The position numbers and the translations under genes were made by a program. From Hyphomicrobiales bacterium (GTDB lineage: Bacteria; Pseudomonadota; Alphaproteobacteria; Rhizobiales; Rhizobiaceae), in NCBI GenBank assembly GCA_900473685.1, contig UCNE01000008.1, forward strand, positions 231,374-295,373: 64,000 nt of DNA, in the 5' to 3' direction. Shown piece after piece: positions 45,655 to 55,150 of the stretch. The stretch's first letter is position 1; each line of letters begins with the position of its first letter. The notes under the pieces were generated by a model, which ran no database searches, was not told the origin of the DNA, and saw nothing but the letters and a program-made list of their open reading frames with translations.

Positions 45655-45682
45655 AAAACCCGCCTTCGCCGGCGGGTTTTTC
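45655..45682 (+). terminator. Rho-independent terminator of fliF
   Basis: AAAACCCGCC pairs with GGCGGGTTTT across TTCGCC, followed by a T, 38 bases after the fliF stop. It shows that fliF and visN are separate units. Confidence 0.85.
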
Positions 45683-46544
45683 GCGTGGAAGAACAGGCCG
45701 CTCAATGGAGGATGACAGGCCAGCGCGAAGTTTTCCTCAAGTGTGCACTTGAAATCGCGCTGGGCTGTTGGGCGCCGCCTCGGCGGCGGGAAGCGGGATC
45801 CTGCTCCAAAAGCTAGAAGTTCAGCTGTTTTCTGTATTACCTTCCCCCCAGGGTAAGGTTGCAAGAATCAGCGGGTGCCCGAACGATGTAACGGAGCGGT
45901 TCGGGATTCGTTATATTTAACAAATCGTTAATTTTTCTCTGGGGAAAATGGCGTTTGCCTGCCGCTATGTGTGCGGCACGGCAGGTATTGATTCCGGATG
46001 TCAGTAGTAATTCAGATTTAGTGAAATATTACGGAGGGTTTATCCTCATTGTTGCTTGTGTTTTTGTTTTGTTCTCCGGTTTAAACGTCAAATGTTGATG
46101 ATGTAATTTCGCAACAGGAGTAAAAACAAATAAAAAAATGAAAACTTGACAAAATGGCGGCGATTCAAACGCCGGTGATTTGCGTTGCCGTTTCGGGGGT
46201 GCCGTTAGGCGCGCGCTCTTGCTGTGCTGGCGATGTGAAATGGTTTTCCATAATGCGCGGTCGCCAAAAAACAAACGATTACAATCGGCTAAAATGTGGT
46301 CGACTTTCACCTTTCAATGGCGGTTCGTTTTTTTGCGTCCGCCGCCGCGAATCGATTCATGGATTCCTCAAAAAGTAAATCCCGATAAGGGGGCAGTAGT
46401 TTTTCGCAAGGGGCGATGTACATTTTATGTAGTGATTCGCGTACTGATTCGCTTGTGTCGAAGAATGCGGACGCTTCGATGCTATTGCCGGCGGCGGCGA
46501 AGGCGGTTTTGAGCACGGACGAATCCATTACGGGGGTTGATGTC
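45683..46544. other. Long non-coding stretch upstream of visN
   Basis: About 860 bases, AT-rich from about 45900 to 46150, with no supported gene. It contains a dyad (CCTGCCG 45958-45964 / CGGCAGG 45979-45985) and TTAAC/GTTAA repeats near 45917-45931. The visN frame itself stays open back to an ATG at 46416. It should carry the visNR promoter and a long leader or an unannotated RNA. Confidence 0.5.
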
Positions 46545-47285
46545 ATGAATGCTCTACAGACAGAGGTTGCGGCTTGGCCATTGCCAGGGTCGGCGCCGCG
46601 CGGTGTTGGGCGGGTTCCCTCCAAGGAGCAGCTCATTCGCAGGCTTGGCGAATTTGCCGAGCGCGGCAATCTGAGCAGAGGACTGGCGGCGCTGACGGAT
46701 TATGTGGGAGCAACCCACTATCTCCTCGCGCGCTATGATTTGTCCCAGGATGAGGGGCTGGATTTCGTCGTATGTTCGGACTGGCCGTTCGATGTCGTCA
46801 AGCGCCTCGGAAAGGTGATGTCGCAGCTCCATTCCAAGACCAATGAGATGGAGAAATGCCTGTCGGTAATGCAGCCGGCGTTCATGAGCCTGCCGGACGA
46901 TATCGACATCAGCCGTGGCATCAGCCGCGAATATTGCTCGATTACCTTCAATGTCGGGCGCGCCCGTCTGTCCTTGATGCTGCTCTTCCCGCAGGACGTC
47001 ATTCTCTCGCAGGAAAGTCTGAGAGACGTCGGTCTGCTGACCGGCTATTTCGCCAGCTTCACCAGCGAGCGAGGCGGCCGCACCGACCGTGATTTCGAAC
47101 TGACGGAGCGTGAACTCGAATGCCTCTTCTGGATCGCCGAGGGCAAGACCAGCGACGAGATCGCGGTGATCCTCGGTATCTCGCGCAACACGATCAACAA
47201 TTACATCACCAGCGTGATGCGCAAGACGGCGACGAAGACCCGCTCGGAAGCCATCGCCTATGCCGTTCGCAACAATCTCGTCTAG
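46545..47285 (+). CDS. visN: LuxR-type master motility regulator VisN
   Basis: A 246-residue LuxR-family protein, close to S. meliloti VisN. The N-terminal 150 residues resemble an autoinducer-binding-type sensor; the C-terminal helix-turn-helix is at about 180-240 (TERELECLFWIAEGKTSDEI; SRNTINNYITSVMRK). The ATG at 46545 was preferred for length; 46416 is an in-frame alternative. VisN and VisR act as a heterodimer activating rem and hence flagellar and che genes. Confidence 0.92.
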   Translation: MNALQTEVAAWPLPGSAPRGVGRVPSKEQLIRRLGEFAERGNLSRGLAALTDYVGATHYLLARYDLSQDEGLDFVVCSDWPFDVVKRLGKVMSQLHSKTNEMEKCLSVMQPAFMSLPDDIDISRGISREYCSITFNVGRARLSLMLLFPQDVILSQESLRDVGLLTGYFASFTSERGGRTDRDFELTERELECLFWIAEGKTSDEIAVILGISRNTINNYITSVMRKTATKTRSEAIAYAVRNNLV

Positions 47286-47294
47286 GAGGCGGTC

Positions 47295-48041
47295 ATGACC
47301 TATTTCCTCCCGCATGCCCGCACAGGCGATGACGCCAAGACCGGAAGGCTGCAGGCAAGGGCGTCAAAGGCCGCAACGCTTGTGGCGCGGTTGCAGGCAA
47401 TGCAGAAACAGATCAATGCCAAGAATTTTGCCGTTCTGCGGCTGAATGGAAACGGCCTGCCGGCATCACGCAAGCTGAATTGCGCCCTCGACAACTGGGG
47501 TGCCGATGCCGAGCCCATGGCGCATGAACTGCTGTCGGCCTATGGCGAGCAGATGCTGGCGCATCTCGACACCTCGCTGTTGCCGCTGATGTGGAACGGC
47601 GTGGGTGAACACCAGGCGGCGGAGACGCCGGATTTCGCGCGCTTTACCCAGCGTCTTGCCGGCCGCGTCCTGCCTTACTCCGGCATTGCCCTGCCGGTCA
47701 GGCTCGGTGCGCAGGGTAATGGCTATGTCGTTTTCATGGGGAGCTACATTGATCTGTCGAGCGAGATGATCATCGATCTACACGGCCGCAGCTGCCAGAT
47801 CATGACCGATCTTCTGGCCGCCGACGAACGCCGCATGCTGCCGTCGGAATCGCTGAGCGACCGCGAAATCGGCTGCCTGCAGATGGCCGGCGACGGCTAT
47901 ATCAGCGAAGAAATCGCCGAGAAGATGGGCTTGTCGGTGCATACGGTCAACGCCTATCTCGGGGCAGCAACGACCAAGCTGGATTCGGTCAACAGAATCC
48001 AGGCGATCGCCAAGGCCATTCGTCTCGGTTACATCAGCTAA
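47295..48041 (+). CDS. visR: LuxR-type master motility regulator VisR
   Basis: A 248-residue LuxR-family partner of VisN. The HTH is at about 190-245 (LSDREIGCLQMAGDGYISEE; SVHTVNAYLGAATTKL). A strong GGAGG precedes the ATG, nine bases after visN. A short CGGCCAT/ATGGCCG palindrome follows the stop at 48052-48066, between it and a convergent gene. Confidence 0.92.
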   Translation: MTYFLPHARTGDDAKTGRLQARASKAATLVARLQAMQKQINAKNFAVLRLNGNGLPASRKLNCALDNWGADAEPMAHELLSAYGEQMLAHLDTSLLPLMWNGVGEHQAAETPDFARFTQRLAGRVLPYSGIALPVRLGAQGNGYVVFMGSYIDLSSEMIIDLHGRSCQIMTDLLAADERRMLPSESLSDREIGCLQMAGDGYISEEIAEKMGLSVHTVNAYLGAATTKLDSVNRIQAIAKAIRLGYIS

Positions 48042-48078
48042 GGGGATTTTTCGGCCATCATGGCCGGGTATCCGAAGA

Positions 48079-48528
48079 TCAGCTCGCAAGAGCGGTCGGA
48101 TAGGATTTGACGAATTTCGCCGCGTTCAGGCTCTGGGCCAGGAACGCCGTATTCTCGTCCGGATCGCTGGACGGGCTTTGGAATGCGATATGGTTGATTT
48201 CGAGACCGGCCGTGTTCTTGCCAAGAGCCAGCTGCGCATAGACGGTGACGCCATCCGGCTTCAATTCGAGATCAAGGGTGATCTCCGGCTCCGTACCCCA
48301 ATCCAGGGAATAGTTGCCGCCGATACCGAAATTGACGGTACCGGGCAGAAAATAGAGTTCTGCGGCCGATGAGACCAGGTCCGCCAGGCTCCCATGCGAT
48401 TCAAAACGCAGCATCGCGATAAAGTCGGCGGCATCGATCAACCGCAATTCCGTCGCTACAGGACGGATCGCTTCGGCTACTATTTTTTCGCGTTGTTCCG
48501 AATATTCGCATTTTTTCATTGGGATCAC
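48079..48528 (-). CDS. Unknown protein encoded downstream of flhB
   Basis: A 149-residue soluble protein without signal peptide or recognised domain. It starts at a GTG (48528) overlapping the flhB stop by four bases, which suggests coupled translation; an ATG at 48519 is the alternative. It alternates helices ([18 protein letters not shown]) with beta-rich stretches ([18 protein letters not shown]). An unknown gene at this place is also described in the S. meliloti motility region. A role in export or assembly is only inferred from coupling to flhB. Confidence 0.7.
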   Translation of the reverse strand: MIPMKKCEYSEQREKIVAEAIRPVATELRLIDAADFIAMLRFESHGSLADLVSSAAELYFLPGTVNFGIGGNYSLDWGTEPEITLDLELKPDGVTVYAQLALGKNTAGLEINHIAFQSPSSDPDENTAFLAQSLNAAKFVKSYPTALAS

Positions 48529-49601
48529 GTCATCCGTTTCGGCTGCGTTGCATAGATCCGGTGAATGAGTTCGGCGACTGCCTTATAAAACACCGGTGGA
48601 ATCACACTATCCACCGAGACTTGCGCAAACATTGAGCGTGCGAGGGGCGGGTCCTCGAAAACCGGGATGCCGTTTTGCTCGGCGATCTCGCGAATCTTCA
48701 GCGCGACGAGGTCCTGACCCTTGGCAACCACCACCGGCGCATCACCTTCCTCGCGGACATAACGCAGCGCAACGGCATAGTGCGTCGGGTTGGCGATGAC
48801 GAGCGTGGCGCGCGGAACCGAGGTAATCATGCGCCTGCGGGCCCTGTCGCGGGCAATTGAGCGAAGCCGCGCGCGGATGATCGGGTCGCCTTGGGATTGC
48901 TTCAGCTCTTCCTTGACCTCCTGCTTCGTCATCATCAGCTCGGTGTACCAATGATGCCGGGTCCAGAAGAAATCGGCGATGGCGATAACGGCCGTGGAGA
49001 TCAGGATGACGATCATGATCTTGTTGAAGTCCTTCGACATCGTCGCAAAGATCGTCAACGGGTCGGAAAACATCGAATCGAGCGTGGCGTAATAGTCGTT
49101 CCACAGCACGAGCACGATGATCAGCGAGACGACCGCCACCTTGGCAAAGGCCTTGGCGAATTCGACGATACCCTGAATTCCATAGATCCGCTTGAACCCG
49201 CCGATGGGTGAAATCCGGTTCATCTTCGGTGCGACGCGGTCAAGCACAGGGCTTGGTAGGTTCTGCAGGATGGATGACCCGATCCCGAACACGATGAGAA
49301 GCACGAAAAATGGAATGAGCAACGTTCCGGCCGTCCGGAAAAGGTGCGATATCAGCGCGACCACATCCGTTGATGTGTTGAGTTGCCAGGCTTCCGGCTG
49401 CTCGAAAATATCCTTGAGGGATTCGGCCACGGCGGCGAAGCCCTGCGGCAGGAAGAAAACGACAAATATATAGATGGCCACAACCGAGGCGAACATGGTG
49501 ACCTCGCGCGAGAACGGGGTGTTCCCCTTCTCCATGGCGTCGGTGATTTTCTTCTCGGTCGGTGATTCTGTTTTACTGTCTTTGTCCTGATCGTCCGACA
49601 T
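48525..49601 (-). CDS. flhB: Flagellar export switch protein FlhB
   Basis: A 358-residue export-apparatus protein. It has four hydrophobic helices (about 35-55, 90-113, 150-168, 195-212) and a cytoplasmic domain with the autocleavage motif NPTH at 271-274. By family, cleavage between N271 and P272 switches export from rod/hook to filament proteins. A terminator lies between fliG and this gene, so it may have its own promoter. Confidence 0.95.
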   Translation of the reverse strand: MSDDQDKDSKTESPTEKKITDAMEKGNTPFSREVTMFASVVAIYIFVVFFLPQGFAAVAESLKDIFEQPEAWQLNTSTDVVALISHLFRTAGTLLIPFFVLLIVFGIGSSILQNLPSPVLDRVAPKMNRISPIGGFKRIYGIQGIVEFAKAFAKVAVVSLIIVLVLWNDYYATLDSMFSDPLTIFATMSKDFNKIMIVILISTAVIAIADFFWTRHHWYTELMMTKQEVKEELKQSQGDPIIRARLRSIARDRARRRMITSVPRATLVIANPTHYAVALRYVREEGDAPVVVAKGQDLVALKIREIAEQNGIPVFEDPPLARSMFAQVSVDSVIPPVFYKAVAELIHRIYATQPKRMT

Positions 49602-49743
49602 CGGATGAAGACCTCTTGCATCTGGCTGCAGCAGTGTTTGCTGTCAAAGCTGTTGTGAGCCGGGGCAGGAGGGCATGCAAGGAAGATATGCGCGGGAAAG
49701 CAACGCTTCACAGAAAGTAGACGGACGCGGGCAGGCGCCCAGC

Positions 49744-49777
49744 AAAAAGCCCTCCAACCGCGCTTGGTTGAAGGGCT
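49744..49777 (-). terminator. Rho-independent terminator downstream of fliG
   Basis: On the minus strand AGCCCTTCAACC pairs with GGTTGGAGGGCT (one mismatch) across a six-base loop and ends in TTTTT. It lies 32 bases after the fliG stop and before flhB on the same strand. Confidence 0.8.
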
Positions 49778-49808
49778 CCAGATATCAGTCCGGCGGTGAA
49801 GCGGCCGG

Positions 49809-50840
49809 TCAGGCGGCGACGGCTTCCTTTTCCTTCAGTTCGATCTGGCCGCTGGCGGCGAGGCGAATGGCTTCCTGCGTGATCGAGCGGCGGGCAATGG
49901 CGATATCGCGCGGATTGATGCCGACGTCGCCGGCAGCAAGATCCGATTCGATCATGCGGCGCTGACGTGCGCCAATCGAGGCGAGGACCGATTCGCGCAG
50001 TTCCATGCCGGAGCCGCGTAGCGCCATGGTAATGATGTCGCCCGATACGTCGTTGAACAGCTGCACGCGGCTGCGCTGCGGCATATACAGAACGTCGTCG
50101 AACAGGAAGATCTTAGGACGAACCTTCTTGACCGATTCGGTGCTGATCGATTCCAGCGAAGCCAGCAGCGTGTCGACCTGGGTCTTTTCCAGTTCGTTCA
50201 TGACTTCGGCGATCTTGATCGAGCCGATCGAGTTCTTTTCGGCGTCCATCTCGCGCATCATCTCGACCACGCGGGCCTCGATGATCTGCGCCGCTTTCGG
50301 GCTGACGCCCTTCATGTTGACAGCACGGTTGATGATGTCGGCGCGGCTGGCTTCCGGCAGCTGCAGCAGAACCTTTGCGCCGAAGGTCGATGGCATCATC
50401 GACAGCACATAGGCGATGGTCTGCGCATGTTCCTTGCCCAGGCTCTGGGCGACGAAGGCCGGGTCGGAATCCTGCAGCCGATCCCAGATATTGGCTTCAT
50501 AGGCGGCAAAGGCGGTGCGGCGGCCGAGCAGGCCATCGACTTCGTCCGGCGACAGGCCCTCTTCGAGAATGCCTTCGATGGCCTTGGCATTGTCCATCAG
50601 GCCGGCACCTTCGGTGAACAGGTCCTCGAACTCGTTCACCAGGATTTCCAGTTCGTGGGGCGGGATTGAGCGGAGCGACTGCGCGGAAGCGATGATGCCC
50701 TGCAATTCGCTCTGCGTGAAGAATTTCAACAACTTGCCGGCAATGGGCTTGCCCATTGCAAGCAGAACCGCTGCGGCCTTGTCCATCTGGGAGAGTGGCC
50801 TTGTGGGCGCCGAAGCCTCGAAATTGTCGAAATCCATCAT
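49809..50840 (-). CDS. fliG: Flagellar motor switch protein FliG
   Basis: A 343-residue C-ring protein. It has the N-terminal FliF-binding domain, a middle domain (AFVAQSLGKEHAQTIAYVLS, here as AQSLGKEHAQTIA) and the C-terminal torque helix region with charged residues (LFDDVLYMPQRSRVQLFNDV). GAGG precedes the ATG at 50840 at eight bases; a second ATG follows at once. It closes the motA-fliM-fliN-fliG unit. Confidence 0.94.
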   Translation of the reverse strand: MMDFDNFEASAPTRPLSQMDKAAAVLLAMGKPIAGKLLKFFTQSELQGIIASAQSLRSIPPHELEILVNEFEDLFTEGAGLMDNAKAIEGILEEGLSPDEVDGLLGRRTAFAAYEANIWDRLQDSDPAFVAQSLGKEHAQTIAYVLSMMPSTFGAKVLLQLPEASRADIINRAVNMKGVSPKAAQIIEARVVEMMREMDAEKNSIGSIKIAEVMNELEKTQVDTLLASLESISTESVKKVRPKIFLFDDVLYMPQRSRVQLFNDVSGDIITMALRGSGMELRESVLASIGARQRRMIESDLAAGDVGINPRDIAIARRSITQEAIRLAASGQIELKEKEAVAA

Positions 50841-50868
50841 GGATTGATCCTCATGACCCTAACCGGGT

Positions 50869-51492
50869 TCAAACTTTACTGGTACCCTTGATTTCGATGA
50901 GTTTTACACCGAAACGCGTTTCGTCTTCGTCTAGGACGGTGATTTCGCCGCGGCCGATGACCCGGCCATTGACGACGATTTCCACCGGTTCGCCGATCCT
51001 GCGGTCGAGCGCGATCGTCGCGCCTTCCGTGAGGTTCATCAAGCCGGAGACCTGCATGCGGCTGGTGCCGAGTACAATCTGGACATCGATCGGGATATCC
51101 ATGATCAGGTCGAGATTGGCGGTCATGCCGCTACCGGGTTCACCGGCGGGCTGGTCTTCGAACGTGTCACCGCCGAATGTTTTTGTGCCGAACGAACCGG
51201 CGTCGAAAGCCGGTGCGGCTGTGGCCTGGTCCAGGTCGGCGAAGCTGTTGCTGGCGCCAAAATCGCCGCCAAAGCTGCCGAGGTCGGTTTCAGCCGAAAA
51301 TGTGCTGCCGAAATCGGATGTTTCGCCGGTCGCGGGGGCCGCGGCGAAATCCATGCCGAAATCATTGTCCAGCCCGGTCCCGGTGGCATCGCTTTGCAGG
51401 ACGCCACGCAGATCGTCGATGGCCTGATCGAGCTCGGCATCGCCGCCGCTCAGGATCGCCTGGTCTTCTATTGGTGCTTTCTTCGGTGCCAT
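50869..51492 (-). CDS. fliN: Flagellar motor switch protein FliN
   Basis: A 207-residue protein whose last 85 residues are the SpoA/FliN domain ([21 protein letters not shown], cited in part as [30 protein letters not shown]). The first 120 residues are low-complexity, rich in Asp, Phe, Gly, Ser and Ala with repeated FG pairs. The ATG at 51492 (MAPKKAP) was chosen; an in-frame ATG at 51528 adds 12 residues. It is longer than the roughly 137-residue enteric FliN. Confidence 0.9.
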   Translation of the reverse strand: MAPKKAPIEDQAILSGGDAELDQAIDDLRGVLQSDATGTGLDNDFGMDFAAAPATGETSDFGSTFSAETDLGSFGGDFGASNSFADLDQATAAPAFDAGSFGTKTFGGDTFEDQPAGEPGSGMTANLDLIMDIPIDVQIVLGTSRMQVSGLMNLTEGATIALDRRIGEPVEIVVNGRVIGRGEITVLDEDETRFGVKLIEIKGTSKV

Positions 51493-51552
51493 GTGCAAAC
51501 TATTCCAGTTGAAACTTGCCCCAACCATGTTGCCGGGTAAGGCAGGGGGTTT

Positions 51553-52500
51553 TTAACTCATCAGGTGGTGGAGAATGTCGCTCTCCGAACCGTGGGTATC
51601 CTTGATCCGCACCGTGTATTTCGTGCCGGCGCGCCCGAATTCGCAGACGTAGAGGTCGCGGCCGTTAGCGTTGATCTCGACGCGCACGTCCTTGGCATCC
51701 TGGAATGGAATGACGTCGCCGGGCTGAAGGCGGCTGATTGTATCCAGCGTCAGGCTCTGCAGCTTGATGCGCGCTTCGAGGCTTACCGTCGAACGGCGAA
51801 CCTGCTGTTCAAGCTGCTCGCCCCATGCGCCCTTGGCCTTGCGGCCCTGGCCGACACCCTTCGGGAAGACAACGGCCGTTTTCAACAGGGTCTGCTGCGG
51901 CACGATGATCGAGAAGGTCGATAGAACGGGGCCGAGGCCCATCGTCACGTTGATGCAGGCGGCATAGACATCAGCGACATCCGGATCCGGAGCCGGCCGT
52001 TGGCTGGCATTGTAAGGCCGCCCGACGACGGGTTCGAAACTGCCCGCAACCGTGACTGCCGATTTCAGCACGTCGGCGACCTTTTCGAAGATCATCGTCG
52101 CAACATCGAGCTCGATGTTGGAGAGCGATCGGGGCTTGGGCTCTTCGATGGCATTTGCCGGTGCGCCGAGCAGGATTTCCATCAGTGTGATGATCACCGG
52201 GCTATCGCAGCTGATGACGAAATCGGGGCACCAGTTGCGCAGCGACGTGTCGCAGAGCGCCACGCCGTTGCCGAGATTGGCGATCAGTTCGCTCTTCAGG
52301 CCGGTATCGAAGCCGGCATAGCCGATCTCGATGTCGAGGCCGGTCTCGTTCTGGAAAATGTCGGGCAGGAACTCGGCGAAGACGTGGCCGAGATCGCTGC
52401 ACAGCTTGCTGATCGTCTTGGTATCGCCAAGTGCGCCGGTCATCCGGGCGAGAAGCTTGCGGTCGAAGGTGTAGACGTTGTTTTGGGTCGTTGAGGTCAT
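51553..52500 (-). CDS. fliM: Flagellar motor switch protein FliM
   Basis: A 315-residue C-ring protein with a CheC-like middle domain and a C-terminal SpoA domain (LQPGDVIPFQD; VRVEINANGRDLYVC). The start at 52500 is four bases after the motA stop; a frame open to 52533 overlaps motA. The N-terminal CheY-binding peptide typical of enteric FliM is hard to recognise, as in other alphaproteobacteria. Confidence 0.9.
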   Translation of the reverse strand: MTSTTQNNVYTFDRKLLARMTGALGDTKTISKLCSDLGHVFAEFLPDIFQNETGLDIEIGYAGFDTGLKSELIANLGNGVALCDTSLRNWCPDFVISCDSPVIITLMEILLGAPANAIEEPKPRSLSNIELDVATMIFEKVADVLKSAVTVAGSFEPVVGRPYNASQRPAPDPDVADVYAACINVTMGLGPVLSTFSIIVPQQTLLKTAVVFPKGVGQGRKAKGAWGEQLEQQVRRSTVSLEARIKLQSLTLDTISRLQPGDVIPFQDAKDVRVEINANGRDLYVCEFGRAGTKYTVRIKDTHGSESDILHHLMS

Positions 52501-52504
52501 CGGA

Positions 52505-53383
52505 TCAAGCCGCCTTGCTTTCGCTGCCGCCACCGGGGTTCATCATTTCCTGCTCGACCGCGTCGATCGAAGGACGCTCATAGGCCGAGATGGTCTTGCG
52601 GCCGTATTCGAGCGCAACCTGTGGCACAGAGCCGTTCATGTAGGCGAGCAGCGTCTGCTTGACGATGATGTAGAGGCGGTTCTGCTTGTCGCGGACGGCC
52701 TTGATGTTGGCGATCACGGGGCTGGCGATACAGTAGGACAGGAAGATGCCGAGCATGGTGCCGACGAGGGCGGCTGCGATCTTGCCGCCGAGAACTTCCG
52801 GAGATTCCGAGATGGCGCCCATCGCCTTGATGACGCCGAGAACGGCGGCGACGATGCCGATGGCCGGGAAGGCGTCGCTCATCGTCGTCAGTGCGTGATA
52901 GGGCTTCATCTTGTCGTGGGTAATCGTGTTGATTTCCTCGTCCATCAGCGCCTCGATCTCGTGGGAGCGGGCGTTGCCGATGATGATGAGGCGGACGTAG
53001 TCACAGATGAAAGCCGTCAGTTCCTTGTTCTTCAGGACGGTCGGGGCCGACTGGAAGATCGAGGATTCATCCGGGTTGTCGATGTGGCTTTCGATCTCGT
53101 TGCGCGACTTGGTGCGCAGGTCGCGCATCAGGCTGTAGAGAACGCCCAGCGTGTCGAGATAATTGCGTTCCTTGGGAACCTTGTGGGTGAAGGCCTCGCC
53201 GAGTGCCTTGCCGGTATCCTTCAGAACCTTCATCGAATTGGCCATGATGTAGCCGCCGATGCCGGCGCCGCCGATGATGACAAGCTCGAAGGGCTGATTC
53301 AGGACCTCCATATGGCCGCCCATGGCAATGAAGCCGCCGAGGATACAGCCCAATGTCAAGAGGAGCCCGATGATGATGTTCAT
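52505..53383 (-). CDS. motA: Flagellar motor stator protein MotA
   Basis: A 292-residue inner-membrane stator subunit with four helices (about 2-22, 33-50, 170-190, 205-225) and a large cytoplasmic loop holding the charged residues that contact FliG. The conserved proline/glycine segments [20 protein letters not shown] and [15 protein letters not shown] are intact. It heads the motA-fliM-fliN-fliG unit. MotB is not in this window, as expected in S. meliloti-like genomes where it is elsewhere in the region. Confidence 0.94.
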   Translation of the reverse strand: MNIIIGLLLTLGCILGGFIAMGGHMEVLNQPFELVIIGGAGIGGYIMANSMKVLKDTGKALGEAFTHKVPKERNYLDTLGVLYSLMRDLRTKSRNEIESHIDNPDESSIFQSAPTVLKNKELTAFICDYVRLIIIGNARSHEIEALMDEEINTITHDKMKPYHALTTMSDAFPAIGIVAAVLGVIKAMGAISESPEVLGGKIAAALVGTMLGIFLSYCIASPVIANIKAVRDKQNRLYIIVKQTLLAYMNGSVPQVALEYGRKTISAYERPSIDAVEQEMMNPGGGSESKAA

Positions 53384-53567
53384 TTCGATACCTGCCGCAA
53401 TGGTGGATTTTCGACGGTATCGTTAGGCCGCCAGCCTTGCGTGAGGCTGGCTGTTGACCACTTTTGCCCGGCCTTGCAGGGAAACAGGTTCGCGCAAGCA
53501 ACAGCCGTCAGGTTTCCGTTCAACCGGCGCGCGATGCGTCTTTCGAATGGATGAACGGGGAAACGTC

Positions 53568-54347
53568 GTGACGACGACTTACACCAGCTACCAGATGATT
53601 GCAGGCAACCTCAGCAAGTCGCTGGAGCGGGTGTCCGAGCAGCCGGACGTTGCCCGCGAAACCGAATATTATCTGGCCAATATCGGCAACGTCAAAACGA
53701 TCGACGACTTCTTCGCCGATACGCGGCTTTATAATTACGCCATCAAGGCGCATGGCCTTGAAGACATGGGTTATGCCAAGGCGTTCATGCGCAAGGTTCT
53801 GACCGAGGGCATCGACAAGGATGACGCATTTGCCAAGCAGCTCACCGACAGCCGGTATTCGAGCCTGGTGGAATCGCTGAACTTTGCCCGCAACGGCACG
53901 GCGGCAACCTCCTTCGACAAGGCCCAGAAGGGCGTGGCGGACAAATACATGCGCCAGACGCTGGAGCAGACGGCAGGCGAAGACAATGCCGGCGTCCGCC
54001 TGGCCCTCTATTTCGAGCGCACCGCGCCGACCATCACCAGCGCCTTCGGCTTGCTGGCCGACGACGCGCTGGCGCAGGTCACGCGCACTCTGCTGCAGAT
54101 GCCGGACGAGTTTGCCGCTGCCGATATCGACAAGCAGGCGGCGGCCATCGACAAGGCAATCGATATCAAGGACTTCAAGGATCCGGCAAAGCTCTCGAAA
54201 CTGCTCGAACGCTTCACGGCTCTTTGGGAACTCAACAATTCTTCGGACCCTTATGACCCGCTTGCCGTCTTTGGCTCATCCAGCGGTTATGGCATTTCCT
54301 CCGATCTCCTCCTTTCCATCAATACACTGAAACTCGGGGGACGCTGA
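53568..54347 (+). CDS. DUF1217 flagellar-locus protein
   Basis: A 259-residue helical protein of the DUF1217 family, found only in motility clusters of alphaproteobacteria (orf38 in S. meliloti). The GTG at 53568 follows a GGGGAAA ribosome-binding site; an ATG at 53547 is in frame but lacks one. It begins TTTYTSYQMIAGNLSKSLER and ends with a flagellin/hook-like helix, and ends one base before flgF. The name is domain-based; the biochemical role is not known. Confidence 0.8.
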   Translation: MTTTYTSYQMIAGNLSKSLERVSEQPDVARETEYYLANIGNVKTIDDFFADTRLYNYAIKAHGLEDMGYAKAFMRKVLTEGIDKDDAFAKQLTDSRYSSLVESLNFARNGTAATSFDKAQKGVADKYMRQTLEQTAGEDNAGVRLALYFERTAPTITSAFGLLADDALAQVTRTLLQMPDEFAAADIDKQAAAIDKAIDIKDFKDPAKLSKLLERFTALWELNNSSDPYDPLAVFGSSSGYGISSDLLLSINTLKLGGR

Positions 54348-54348
54348 A

Positions 54349-55074
54349 ATGCAGACCGGTCTCTATGTTGCCGTCTCTTCGCAGATGGCGCTTGAAAAAC
54401 GCATGAACACGCTGGCCGACAACGTCGCCAATTCCAGCACCGTCGGCTTCCGCTCGACGGAAGTGAAATTCAACCAGATCCTCGGTGACACCCGCCCGAC
54501 GAAGGTTTCGTTTGTCTCCGAGGGCAAGGAGTTTCTCAACACCAATAATGGCGGTCTGACCCAGACGGGCAACCAGCTGGATTTCGCCATCAAGGGCGAT
54601 GCCTGGTTCCAGATTGCGACGCCCGGCGGCACGGCTCTGACCCGTGACGGCCGCTTTACCATGACGGAAACCGGCGATCTGGTCACGCTGCGCGGATATC
54701 CTGTGCTTGACGCGGGCGGCGCGCCGATCCAGCTCAGTGCACAAGCCAGCGAAATCAAGGTGAGTGCCGACGGCGCCATTCACCAGGATGGAACCCAGGT
54801 TGCCGCACTCGGGCTCTATGAAGCCAATTTCGCCAATGGTTTTTCCCGCCACGACAACAGCGCCGTGATCCCCAATTCTGCAGCGGAACCGGTCGTCGAT
54901 CGTTTCGATGTCGGCGTGATGCAGGGCTATGTCGAAGAATCCAACGTCAACCCGGTTCAGGAAATGTCGCAGCTGATAATGGTATCGCGCGCCTTCGAGA
55001 ACATCTCGGCTCTGATGCGCGATAGCGAAACATCACTGGGTGAAGCGATCAAGACGCTTGGCGGCAGCAAGTAG
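54349..55074 (+). CDS. flgF: Flagellar basal-body rod protein FlgF
   Basis: A 241-residue proximal rod protein with the N-terminal rod motif LADNVANSSTVGFR at about 22-35 and the C-terminal VEESNVNPVQEM motif. It uses an ATG one base after the preceding stop. The hydrophobic surface pattern (DFAIKGDAWFQIATP) is shared with FlgG. Confidence 0.92.
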   Translation: MQTGLYVAVSSQMALEKRMNTLADNVANSSTVGFRSTEVKFNQILGDTRPTKVSFVSEGKEFLNTNNGGLTQTGNQLDFAIKGDAWFQIATPGGTALTRDGRFTMTETGDLVTLRGYPVLDAGGAPIQLSAQASEIKVSADGAIHQDGTQVAALGLYEANFANGFSRHDNSAVIPNSAAEPVVDRFDVGVMQGYVEESNVNPVQEMSQLIMVSRAFENISALMRDSETSLGEAIKTLGGSK

Positions 55075-55150
55075 CATTTCTGATTTTCGACAGGACTAAG
55101 GCCTCGCCCCGGTGCTTTTCCGGCATTGCGGGCAGACGGCAGGAACCGGC

